Source: an uncultured Chloroflexota bacterium
GTDB lineage: Bacteria > Chloroflexota > Dehalococcoidia > Lucifugimonadales > UBA826
NCBI GenBank assembly: GCA_913045625.1
Contig: CAJWPE010000009.1
Location: forward strand, 1-39,120
Direction: 5' to 3'
DNA: 39,120 bases
Shown: one piece after another, positions 18,228-25,376 of the stretch
Layout of the letters: each line of letters starts with the position of its first letter
Numbering within the stretch: the stretch's first letter is position 1
Position numbers and translations under genes: made by a program
The notes under the pieces: model-generated
What the model was told of the DNA's origin: nothing
The model's database searches: none
The model's input: the letters and a program-made list of their open reading frames with translations, nothing else

Positions 18228-18956
18228 ATGGAATTAACTTTATTTTTTGCATTTAGTGCAGGGTCAGTTGCAGCATTTAATCCATGTGGAATTGCTATGT
18301 TTCCTGCTTATATAGGATTCCAATTAGATCAAAAAATATCTCATGAATCTTTTTCCTCTCTTTTATATCGCGGAATTATGTTAGGCATTTTAATGACTAT
18401 GGGTTTTTTGTTGGTGTTTGCTGTTGTATCTGTTGTATTGATTTTAGGAGGAACTTTTGTTGCATCTTTTCTTCCTTTCATTTCTATAATCATTGGTTTT
18501 TTAATCATGATTTTTGGGATTTATTTGTTGGTAAGTAATAAGAAAATTTCTTCTGGATTATTTTCATCTATACAATTTGGAAATGTTAGTACGAATTTCC
18601 AAACTTTTTTGTTTGGAATAGCCTACGCATTGATTTCAATAAGTTGTGCTCTACCTGTATTTTTAGCTGCACTTGGGATAATAATTGGTGTAGGTGTTTC
18701 TTCGGAAAATTTTATAAATATTTTTTTGGGAATGATTTTTTATAGCTTGGGAATGGGCACAATTATTACAGGTGTTACTTTAGGTGTTCTGTTTTTTGAT
18801 GAAGCTATACAGAAAATTGTAAACGGACTTACTCCAATAATTTCTTCATTAGGAAAATTTGCAATGATAATTTCTGGAATTTACATTATCTATTATTGGG
18901 TTTTGGGAACTGGAAAAGATTTGTTCTTTTTGAGATTAGAAAACTTTTTTCTTTAA
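18228..18956 (+). CDS. CcdA/DsbD-family thiol-disulfide membrane transporter
   Basis: Predicted to carry reducing equivalents from cytoplasmic thioredoxin across the membrane, for example for cytochrome c maturation. The 242 residues are nearly all hydrophobic, about six helices. The N-terminal FNPCGIAMFPAY motif carries Cys20, and Cys140 (SISCALPVF) sits in the matching position of the fourth helix; this Cys pair is the hallmark of CcdA. It follows the small membrane protein by three bases without its own SD. Its stop overlaps that of the convergent FAH-family gene at 18953-18956. The heme-exporter genes about 1.3 kb away support the cytochrome c link. Confidence 0.85.
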   Translation: MELTLFFAFSAGSVAAFNPCGIAMFPAYIGFQLDQKISHESFSSLLYRGIMLGILMTMGFLLVFAVVSVVLILGGTFVASFLPFISIIIGFLIMIFGIYLLVSNKKISSGLFSSIQFGNVSTNFQTFLFGIAYALISISCALPVFLAALGIIIGVGVSSENFINIFLGMIFYSLGMGTIITGVTLGVLFFDEAIQKIVNGLTPIISSLGKFAMIISGIYIIYYWVLGTGKDLFFLRLENFFL

Positions 18957-19723
18957 TTTTCTGCTACTACAGGATTAGAAAGAACTCCCACTCCACTAAT
19001 ATCAACTTCCACTACATCTCCTGGGAATATGTCACCTGGAGTACCAGGTGTTCCAGTCATAATTACGTCACCAGGCAATAAAGTAACTACAGCACTGACA
19101 TATTCAATAATTTTAGTAAGAGGATGTAATAAGTCAGAAGTGTTTTGGTTTTGTTTTTCTTCTCCATTCACCCTACAAATTACTTGAATGTTTGTTGGGT
19201 CAAGATTGGTTGTCATCCAAGGACCTATCGGTGCAAATGTATCTGACGATTTAGCTCGGGTCCATTGAAGATCATTTCTTTGCCAATCTCTGCCTGAAAC
19301 GTCGTTTCCACAAGTGTAGGCAAAAACGTAATCTAATGCATTACTCTGAGTCGCACTTTTGCATTCTTTTCCAATTACTACAGCCAATTCAGCTTCAGGT
19401 TGAATTTTGACTTTCTCTTCAAGGGCAATTTTGGGAATAATTATTTCATCGCCATGTCCAATTACAGAGTTTGGTGCTTTGATAAAAGGTTCAGGAGATT
19501 TAGGACCGGGTCTATCCCCTAGATGACTTTTGTAATTTAGGCCGATCGCAATAATTTTACTAGGTTCTACTGGCGATAGAAGCTTAACGTCATTTAAGTT
19601 ATGAGTTTCTTTTAATACGCTATACGCTTCTAATGGGGAATTAGATATTTCAGTTATTTGTTCACCTTCTACAATTCCGTATGCAATTTTGTTTTTGTTG
19701 GAAAATCTTGCGTAATTAGTCAT
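18953..19723 (-). CDS. Fumarylacetoacetate hydrolase family protein
   Basis: A member of the FAH superfamily of Mg2+-dependent C-C hydrolases, decarboxylases and isomerases; the substrate cannot be told. The 256 residues have the family core: IAIGLNYKSHLGD near 58, PNSVIGHGDEI, the metal-binding pair Glu110/Glu112 in PEAELAVVIG, Asp141 in GNDVSGRDWQ, and TGTPG near the C-terminus. AGAGGA lies seven bases before the ATG. It follows queF by 59 bases on the same strand, with no functional link evident. Family assignment is firm, exact reaction unknown. Confidence 0.9.
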   Translation of the reverse strand: MTNYARFSNKNKIAYGIVEGEQITEISNSPLEAYSVLKETHNLNDVKLLSPVEPSKIIAIGLNYKSHLGDRPGPKSPEPFIKAPNSVIGHGDEIIIPKIALEEKVKIQPEAELAVVIGKECKSATQSNALDYVFAYTCGNDVSGRDWQRNDLQWTRAKSSDTFAPIGPWMTTNLDPTNIQVICRVNGEEKQNQNTSDLLHPLTKIIEYVSAVVTLLPGDVIMTGTPGTPGDIFPGDVVEVDISGVGVLSNPVVAEN

Positions 19724-19782
19724 GATGTCCTCTGGTTTGATGTTTGGAGCAGTTTACATTATCCGATCAAATAAATCTTCAT

Positions 19783-20196
19783 TTAATTTGAAACACTTAC
19801 AACTGTATGAAGGCCCCCTCGAATTTTGTAATCTAACTTTATAGTGATTGATACAGGATCATATTTTTCAGTCAAATCATTTAATATTTTGTTGGCAGCA
19901 TGTTCTTGGACGATACCTACGTTCGTATATGATAGTAGGTAATATTTTAGTGATTTTAATTCAATCAAGAGATTTTTAGGCACATATTTTATAACTAATG
20001 TTCCAAAATCTGGTAATCCTGTTAGTGGACACACTGCCGTAAATTCATCACTGTCAATTATCACTTCAGCTCCCGATTGAGAATATTCATAGTCAAATCC
20101 TAGTAAAAGATCACTCCTGATACTTTTTTCAGATTTTATTTCAACCTCTACGTCTAAATTGTTGTATTCTTGGCTTATGTCTTCAAATGATGGCAT
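19783..20196 (-). CDS. queF: NADPH-dependent 7-cyano-7-deazaguanine reductase QueF
   Basis: Reduces preQ0 to preQ1 in queuosine synthesis. The 137 residues are the short, single-domain form. Cys56 in the VCPLTGLPDFG motif forms the covalent adduct with preQ0, Asp63 follows, the ExKSxK motif is ELKSLKYY (79-86), and Glu98/His99 lie in the QEHAANKIL substrate loop. AAGGAT lies about eight bases before the ATG. Only 28 bases separate it from the divergent ABC transporter gene, so promoters must overlap coding sequence. No other queuosine genes are in the window. Confidence 0.95.
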   Translation of the reverse strand: MPSFEDISQEYNNLDVEVEIKSEKSIRSDLLLGFDYEYSQSGAEVIIDSDEFTAVCPLTGLPDFGTLVIKYVPKNLLIELKSLKYYLLSYTNVGIVQEHAANKILNDLTEKYDPVSITIKLDYKIRGGLHTVVSVSN

Positions 20197-20224
20197 TAAT
20201 ATATCCTTATTAAATTTATAAACA

Positions 20225-20881
20225 ATGATTGATACAAAACAACCATATCTTCAAGTAGATTCTATAAATAAATCTTTTGGTAGGTCTAGAGTATTACACG
20301 ATATATCTTTTTCTGTAATGCAAAGTCAAGTAGCTATAGTTCGTGGGATGAATGGTTCTGGTAAATCCACGTTGTTGTCAATTTTGTCTACACATATGAG
20401 TGCAGATTCTGGAACAATCTTTTATAAAGGTCTAAATACTAAGAAAAATTTGCCGGATTTTAGAAAATCATTAGGGGTTTTAGATCATCTTCCTATGTTG
20501 TATGACCGCCTGACGGTACAAGAAAACCTCTATTTTTTTGCAAAAGTTTATTCAATTCCAGATTTTGGAAATAAAATTGATTATTGGGTTGATAAACTTG
20601 AGCTGAATAAATATATAAATCACAAAATTCATAACTTGTCTCATGGGTTTCAGAAAAGGGTGGGATTGGCACGCTCGTTAATGCATAATCCGCAAATTTT
20701 ATTACTAGATGAACCAGAAACAGGCTTGGATCAAAAATCTTTAGAGATATTTTTTTCGATTTTGGGTGATTTTTTAACCGCTGGCGGATGTGCCATTGTC
20801 GCTACGCATAATGATTTCAAAATGTTAGAAAAATTTTCACTAAATTTTTTGATAGAAAAAAACAGGTTAACTCAACAATGA
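20225..20881 (+). CDS. ccmA: ABC transporter ATP-binding protein, CcmA-like heme exporter subunit
   Basis: ATPase subunit of the exporter implicated in heme delivery or recycling during cytochrome c maturation. The 218 residues have Walker A GMNGSGKST (41-49), the signature LSHGFQKRVGLARSL, Walker B ILLLDEPETGLD and the switch His in VATHND. The gene overlaps the next by four bases (ATGA), and that partner is a clear CcmB-like permease, which gives the specific assignment. No SD precedes the ATG; TTAAAT nine bases upstream is a weak leaderless candidate. Confidence 0.85.
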   Translation: MIDTKQPYLQVDSINKSFGRSRVLHDISFSVMQSQVAIVRGMNGSGKSTLLSILSTHMSADSGTIFYKGLNTKKNLPDFRKSLGVLDHLPMLYDRLTVQENLYFFAKVYSIPDFGNKIDYWVDKLELNKYINHKIHNLSHGFQKRVGLARSLMHNPQILLLDEPETGLDQKSLEIFFSILGDFLTAGGCAIVATHNDFKMLEKFSLNFLIEKNRLTQQ

Positions 20882-21552
20882 AATCCTTAATTCATCATAT
20901 TTGGATTGTTTTATTTAAAGATTTTTTATTAGAAATTCGTTCAAAAGAAATATTTACGTCGGTATTAATTTTTACTATTTTGGAAATTTTGATTTTCAAT
21001 TTTGCTTTTAATCCTTCTCCCGATATGGTTTACATTGTTGTGCCAGCAATATTATGGGTGGCTATTACATTTTCTGGAGTAATAATTATTAATAGAACAA
21101 TGCAACTAGAGATGCAGAATGGAATGATGAAAGCTCTTTTAACTTCTCCAATGAGTAGAGAAGCTATTTTTTGGGGAAAATCTTTTGCAACAGCTATATA
21201 TCTGATTACGATCGAATTAATTTTGTTGATTCTTTTAACAGTTTTGTATGATTTGAATTCGCCTTTAATATCTGTTTTTTTAATTTCAGTTCCTTGTATT
21301 TTAGGATTTTCATTAGTTGGAACAGTTTTTTCAGTAATGTCAGTTAACTCTCGTGCTCAAGAAATCTTGTTGCCTATATTGTTTTTACCTGTGGTCATTC
21401 CTATAATTTTATGTGCTGTGAATATTACTTCTAATTTGTTACTTGAATTACCTCTTGCAGATAGCATTCATTGGATCAATTTAGTCATATTTTTTGATTT
21501 GATTTATTTTATTATTGGACCTTTTTGTTTTTATGCTATTACTTCTGATTGA
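20878..21552 (+). CDS. ccmB: CcmB-like heme exporter permease
   Basis: Membrane subunit of the CcmAB exporter. The 224 residues form about six hydrophobic helices. The N-terminus 'LFKDFLLEIRSKE' and the middle 'LEMQNGMMKALLTSPMSREAIFWGK' (as separate phrases) match the CcmB pattern in which a cytoplasmic loop meets the ATPase. Start ATG at 20878 lies within the end of ccmA. No ccmC, ccmE or ccmF follows; korA comes next after a 198-base gap with its own promoter. The CcdA-like gene upstream supports a role in cytochrome c biogenesis. Confidence 0.87.
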   Translation: MKSLIHHIWIVLFKDFLLEIRSKEIFTSVLIFTILEILIFNFAFNPSPDMVYIVVPAILWVAITFSGVIIINRTMQLEMQNGMMKALLTSPMSREAIFWGKSFATAIYLITIELILLILLTVLYDLNSPLISVFLISVPCILGFSLVGTVFSVMSVNSRAQEILLPILFLPVVIPIILCAVNITSNLLLELPLADSIHWINLVIFFDLIYFIIGPFCFYAITSD

Positions 21553-21559
21553 TTGAGTA

Positions 21560-21589
21560 TTGACATCCAAAAAAAAAGGTTGATATATT
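21560..21589 (+). promoter_or_regulatory. Promoter of korAB
   Basis: Perfect TTGACA (21560-21565), 18-base spacer and an extended -10 TG-A-TATATT (21581-21589). The start near 21596 gives a leader of about 155 bases before korA, long for this compact genome. Confidence 0.65.
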
Positions 21590-21718
21590 CTGTTTCGATA
21601 AATGTGTTTGTGAGGTAAAATTGCACACGAAATAGAAATATAGAGTGTCGCGATTTATTTAGTCATATATATATTGTCGTTATTTGGCTTTGATTAAAAA
21701 TTCTAAGGCATAAATTTA

Positions 21719-21736
21719 TATCTGATTGATCAGATA
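21719..21736 (+). promoter_or_regulatory. Palindrome immediately upstream of the korA ribosome site
   Basis: TATCTGAT-TG-ATCAGATA, a perfect inverted repeat with eight-base arms. As RNA it forms a seven-pair stem with a TTGA loop one base before AGGGAG (21739-21744). It may be a repressor operator or a translational control hairpin. Confidence 0.45.
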
Positions 21737-21750
21737 CAAGGGAGTTGATT

Positions 21751-23460
21751 TTGAAGAAGCAAGACTTTGTTGTTAGGTTTGCAGGAGAAGGTGGACAGGG
21801 TGTTGTGACATCTGCTGAAGGACTAGCGCAAGCTATGGCACAATCAGGTTATTATGTTCAAACATTTTCTACTTTTCCCTCTCAAATTCGTGGAGGACCT
21901 ACTTGGACTCAAACAAGAATTTCAACTACTACAGTATTAAGTTCAGGTGATGATTTAGATGTTTTGGTAGCTTTTAATGAAGATGCTTATAACAACCATA
22001 AAGATGATGTAGGAGATGATGGTGTAATTGTATATAACTCAGGTGACTTCTCTGTTGAAAATTCAGATCAAGCACTGGGATTGGATTTTGCAGAATTAGC
22101 CAAACAAACTGGAAATAATAGAGCCGCTAACTTTGTTGTGATGGGTGCATTGGCGCAATTAGTTGATCTACCCATTAATATTTTAGAAGATTTTAATCGC
22201 GAAAAATATACCAGAGGTCGCCCAAGCGATGACCAGATAATCGATTCCAATAATATGGCATTGGGCTTAGGTTTTGAAGAAGCAAAAACTAGTGGCTTTA
22301 ATTTAGGTGAATTGGCTGATGCTATAAGACCTGAAGGTGATCAAATATTAATCAATGGCAACCAAGCTATTAGCTTAGGTGCTGTCGCTGCAGGATTAGA
22401 AGTATTTATTGGTTATCCTATATCACCCGCTACTCCTATTTTGTTATGGATGGAAGCCAACTTGGTGGGAGAAGGGAAGTTTGTATATCAATCTTCTTCA
22501 GAAATTGAGTCTATTACTAGTCTTGTAGGCGCCGGGTATGCTGGTAAAAAAGCTATGACTAGTACTGCTGGTCCTGGTTTTTCATTAATGGGTGAAGGTA
22601 TAGGTTTAGCTTGGATGGCTGAAATCCCATGTGTGGTTGTGAATGTACAAAGAGGTGGACCGTCAACAGGTTTACCTACAAAAACCGAACAATCAGATTT
22701 GTTAACAGCTCTTTATCCGGGACATGGAGACTTGAAGATGCCTGTTATAGCCCCAGGAACTGTAGAAGAATGTTTTTATGCAGGTTTAATGTCTGTTAAT
22801 TGGGCTGAACGATATCAGGGACCAGTAGTTTTACTAAGTGAAATGGCATTATCAGAAAGAAATCAGAATATACCTAAGCCAGATCTTTCAACTGATTTAG
22901 GAGAGAATCGTCAGGTTTACCAAGGTAATAATGGTTACTTGCGGTATGATGGATTCGAATTATCTCCTATGCCTATTCCAGGTCAATCTGGTAGTTACGT
23001 AGCTAATGGTAGTGAGCACGATGCCATGGGTGACACAACTCACTTGCCTTCCAGGCACATTCAAATGACTGAAAGACGATTTAGTAAATTAGATTTACTT
23101 AAAGATGGAAGCTTTGAATCTCAAAATTCTGATGCTTCTATTGCTTTAGTGCCATGGGGAGGTACTAAAGGTCCCGCTTTAGATGCATATAATCAATTGG
23201 TAGCAGATGGAGTAGATTTATCTTGGTATTACACTATGTTTATTCATCCTATGCCTCCTGAAATGATCGAAGCGTTGCGGCAAAAAGATTTAGTTATAGT
23301 TCCTGAATTGAATTATATGGGGCAATATGCTTCCTATTTACGATCTGAAGGAATTAATGCTACGGCAATCACTCAGTATACTGGATTACCATTCAAGGTA
23401 AGACGTTTAGTGACTGAAATTAAGAACTTAGTTAGTAATCAGATTAAAGTTGGAGTATAG
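21751..23460 (+). CDS. korA: 2-oxoacid:ferredoxin oxidoreductase, fused gamma-alpha subunit
   Basis: With the next gene it oxidatively decarboxylates a 2-oxoacid (2-oxoglutarate or pyruvate type) to acyl-CoA, reducing ferredoxin. I place the start at TTG 21751, six bases after GGGAG; an in-frame TTG at 21745 would touch the SD site. The 569 residues have a gamma domain (1 to about 190, RFAGEGGQGVV and PSQIRGGPT) fused to the alpha domain (about 195 onward, NGNQAISLGAVAAGLEVFIG, YPISPATP, QSSSEIES, then AGPGFSLMGEG). This two-gene layout is common among korAB enzymes. Substrate choice cannot be fixed from sequence alone. Confidence 0.9.
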   Translation: MKKQDFVVRFAGEGGQGVVTSAEGLAQAMAQSGYYVQTFSTFPSQIRGGPTWTQTRISTTTVLSSGDDLDVLVAFNEDAYNNHKDDVGDDGVIVYNSGDFSVENSDQALGLDFAELAKQTGNNRAANFVVMGALAQLVDLPINILEDFNREKYTRGRPSDDQIIDSNNMALGLGFEEAKTSGFNLGELADAIRPEGDQILINGNQAISLGAVAAGLEVFIGYPISPATPILLWMEANLVGEGKFVYQSSSEIESITSLVGAGYAGKKAMTSTAGPGFSLMGEGIGLAWMAEIPCVVVNVQRGGPSTGLPTKTEQSDLLTALYPGHGDLKMPVIAPGTVEECFYAGLMSVNWAERYQGPVVLLSEMALSERNQNIPKPDLSTDLGENRQVYQGNNGYLRYDGFELSPMPIPGQSGSYVANGSEHDAMGDTTHLPSRHIQMTERRFSKLDLLKDGSFESQNSDASIALVPWGGTKGPALDAYNQLVADGVDLSWYYTMFIHPMPPEMIEALRQKDLVIVPELNYMGQYASYLRSEGINATAITQYTGLPFKVRRLVTEIKNLVSNQIKVGV

Positions 23461-23462
23461 AT

Positions 23463-24329
23463 ATGACCTCAAAAAATCCTGAATATGATTTTAAATGGTG
23501 TCCTGGTTGTGGTGATTTTGGAGTTCGTAGAGGTATAGAGGGTGCACTTGTACAACATGTTACTGAAAATGAACAACCTGTTAACAAAACCGTTGTTGTA
23601 GCTGGAATCGGATGTTCAGGCAATATGGTTCATATGTTAGAGAAAGAACAACCATTTGGTATTCATGGGATTCATGGCAGATCTTTGCCTTTAGCATTTG
23701 GAATTAAAATGTCTAATCCTGAACTAAATGTTCTTACAGTAGCCGGAGATGGAGATTTTCTAGGAATTGGAATGGAACATATAGGTCCTCAGGCTCAAAG
23801 AAACTTAAATATCACTTCTGTAGTAATGGATAATGGTGTTTATGGTTTGACCAAAGGACAGAGTTCTCCAACTAGTGAGTTGGGTGCTATTACAACTTCT
23901 ACTCCTTATGGGAAAATTGAAGGGAAATTAAACCCCCTTCGAACTTACTTGTCATTTGGAGTTTCATATATTGCATCTATGATGTCTAGCAAAGTAAAGG
24001 ACTTATCTTCTCTAGTATATGATGCAATGAATCACCCTGGTTTTGCAATTGTTCATGTTCAATCACCATGTACCGAATATAACAACACTTACGAAGCTTT
24101 AAAAGGTAATCCAACCAAAGGTATAGCACCTTTGGCTTATGATATTCCAGAAGGGCATGATCCTACAGATATTCTAGCAGCCCAAGAACTGTTAAATGCA
24201 GATGGAATTCCTTTGGGGTTGATCTACAAAGATGATACTAGAGAAACTTTTGACGATAGATCGCACAAGACTATAGGAGTAAAAGAAATGAAGTCTATAG
24301 ACTCCTTGGTAAATGGGTTTTCAATTTAA
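23463..24329 (+). CDS. korB: 2-oxoacid:ferredoxin oxidoreductase, beta subunit
   Basis: Thiamine-diphosphate-binding subunit of the same enzyme. The 288 residues carry the four cysteines expected to bind a [4Fe-4S] cluster: Cys13 and Cys16 (WCPGCG), Cys51 (GIGC) and Cys203 (QSPCTEY). The thiamine motif starts with GDGD (95-98) and continues to MDNGVYGLTKGQ. It starts two bases after the korA stop, with GGAG inside the end of korA. A strong terminator follows the gene. Confidence 0.93.
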   Translation: MTSKNPEYDFKWCPGCGDFGVRRGIEGALVQHVTENEQPVNKTVVVAGIGCSGNMVHMLEKEQPFGIHGIHGRSLPLAFGIKMSNPELNVLTVAGDGDFLGIGMEHIGPQAQRNLNITSVVMDNGVYGLTKGQSSPTSELGAITTSTPYGKIEGKLNPLRTYLSFGVSYIASMMSSKVKDLSSLVYDAMNHPGFAIVHVQSPCTEYNNTYEALKGNPTKGIAPLAYDIPEGHDPTDILAAQELLNADGIPLGLIYKDDTRETFDDRSHKTIGVKEMKSIDSLVNGFSI

Positions 24330-24348
24330 ATATTAATTATTTTGGCAT

Positions 24349-24380
24349 AAAAAAAGGGGCTGATTTCAGCCCCTTTTTTT
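24349..24380. terminator. Bidirectional intrinsic terminator between korB and the hot-dog gene pair
   Basis: Seven A (24349-24355), GGGGCTGA (24356-24363), TT, TCAGCCCC (24366-24373), seven T (24374-24380). It is a near-perfect symmetric structure that would stop transcripts arriving from both strands: korAB from the left and the dehydratase pair from the right. Confidence 0.95.
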
Positions 24381-24394
24381 GTAGCAATTAAAAC

Positions 24395-24823
24395 CTAATT
24401 CCTTTCAGGTAAAGAAACTATTGCAGATCCTGGAGTAGTTTTCTGGCCTTCGTGATTTTCTAGCCAAATCTCGCATTCTACAAGATTTTCACCGTTTTCA
24501 ACGTATTTTTTTACTACAGTACCTTTTGCAAAAACAGGGTTACCTGGCACGTCCATACCTCTGTATTGGCAAGTTAATTTTTTTAGAGATCCTTGATGTC
24601 CAATATAATCTGTCATTAATTGACCAAGAAAAGCATTTTTTAATGCACCATGCAGAATGATTCCAGGTAATCCATTATTGTTAGCATATTCTACATCGTA
24701 GTGGATTTGATAAAAGTCTCCTGATGCTCCCGCATACTTAACTAATTGTTGAGGAGTGGGATCCTTTCGGAGGGTTGGGACTTCTGATCCTATTTCTACA
24801 TCTTCAAAATATGTTTGATTCAT
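24395..24823 (-). CDS. MaoC-like hot-dog dehydratase, catalytic subunit (HadB-like)
   Basis: Predicted (R)-hydroxyacyl dehydratase/hydratase subunit. The 142 residues show the MaoC pattern: YFEDVEIGSEVP at the start, then YAGASGDFYQIHYD with the catalytic Asp36-x4-His41 dyad, and LPGIILHGALKNAFLGQ. AAGGAG lies six bases before the ATG. The upstream partner is a FAS1-type hot-dog protein without the His, the arrangement of HadA-HadB heterodimers of mycobacterial fatty acid synthesis. In this genome the pair could act in acyl-CoA turnover instead; substrate unknown. Confidence 0.88.
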   Translation of the reverse strand: MNQTYFEDVEIGSEVPTLRKDPTPQQLVKYAGASGDFYQIHYDVEYANNNGLPGIILHGALKNAFLGQLMTDYIGHQGSLKKLTCQYRGMDVPGNPVFAKGTVVKKYVENGENLVECEIWLENHEGQKTTPGSAIVSLPERN

Positions 24824-24833
24824 AATTTACTCC

Positions 24834-25313
24834 TTAGTCTTGCGGTTGGTAGCTTATTCCTGTGGTTCTTTGTAAAGCTACAGTTTTTTTAGATTGATTT
24901 ACATATTTGGTTTCTCTAATAATTATTAGCATATTTCCAAATTTACCACCTTGGCGTTCGTGAATGTCTGCTAAATAAGTAGTAGAAGTGATTGTGTCTC
25001 CTACTCTAATTGGTTCAAAATACTCCCATTCACTTCCCCCATCTACATTTGCAGGGTATGGAGACTTAATTCTATCTTCATTATCTCCACTTGCTACATG
25101 TTGCATAGATCTTAAAAAAGTTGGTGGAGCTACCATACCTTTGTATGGAGTTTTACTAGCTTCCTCTTCATCTGTGAAAATGGGATTTGTATCACCAATA
25201 GCTTGAGCAAAACGCATCACTGCATTTTTTTCTACCGAATAAATTGTTGGTGTTGATTCAATCCCAATAGCATCTTTCATTTCTTGGGTAATTACTGATT
25301 CTGATTCTGCCAT
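24834..25313 (-). CDS. FAS1-type hot-dog dehydratase partner (HadA-like)
   Basis: The 159 residues match the N-terminal MaoC/FAS1 dehydratase domain: YSVEKNAVMRFAQAIGDTNP near 24-43, then VAPPTFLRSM and a second half with WEYFEPIRVGDTI. At the catalytic dyad position the sequence is GDTNPIFTD: Asp is kept but His is Phe, as in the substrate-binding, non-catalytic subunit of HadAB-type pairs. AGAGGA precedes the ATG. The gene begins the two-gene operon, 10 bases before the catalytic subunit, and its promoter contains a palindrome. Confidence 0.87.
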   Translation of the reverse strand: MAESESVITQEMKDAIGIESTPTIYSVEKNAVMRFAQAIGDTNPIFTDEEEASKTPYKGMVAPPTFLRSMQHVASGDNEDRIKSPYPANVDGGSEWEYFEPIRVGDTITSTTYLADIHERQGGKFGNMLIIIRETKYVNQSKKTVALQRTTGISYQPQD

Positions 25314-25344
25314 TGAATTCCTCTGTTACTTTGTTTATACGTGA

Positions 25345-25373
25345 AGTTTATGAACACATTTGTAATGTGTCAA
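25345..25373 (-). promoter_or_regulatory. Promoter with embedded palindrome for the dehydratase pair
   Basis: On the minus strand: TTGACA (25373-25368), 17-base spacer, TAAACT (25350-25345). The perfect inverted repeat ACACATT-TGT-AATGTGT (plus strand 25354-25370) overlaps the last bases of the -35 box and most of the spacer, exactly where a repressor would block RNA polymerase. The repeat also follows the pcrA stop but has no T-run, so a terminator role is unlikely. Confidence 0.5.
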
Positions 25374-25376
25374 CAT

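Noticed and set aside
25354-25370. Palindrome after pcrA as its terminator
   Set aside because: No T-run on either side; its position between a -35 and a -10 box fits an operator better.
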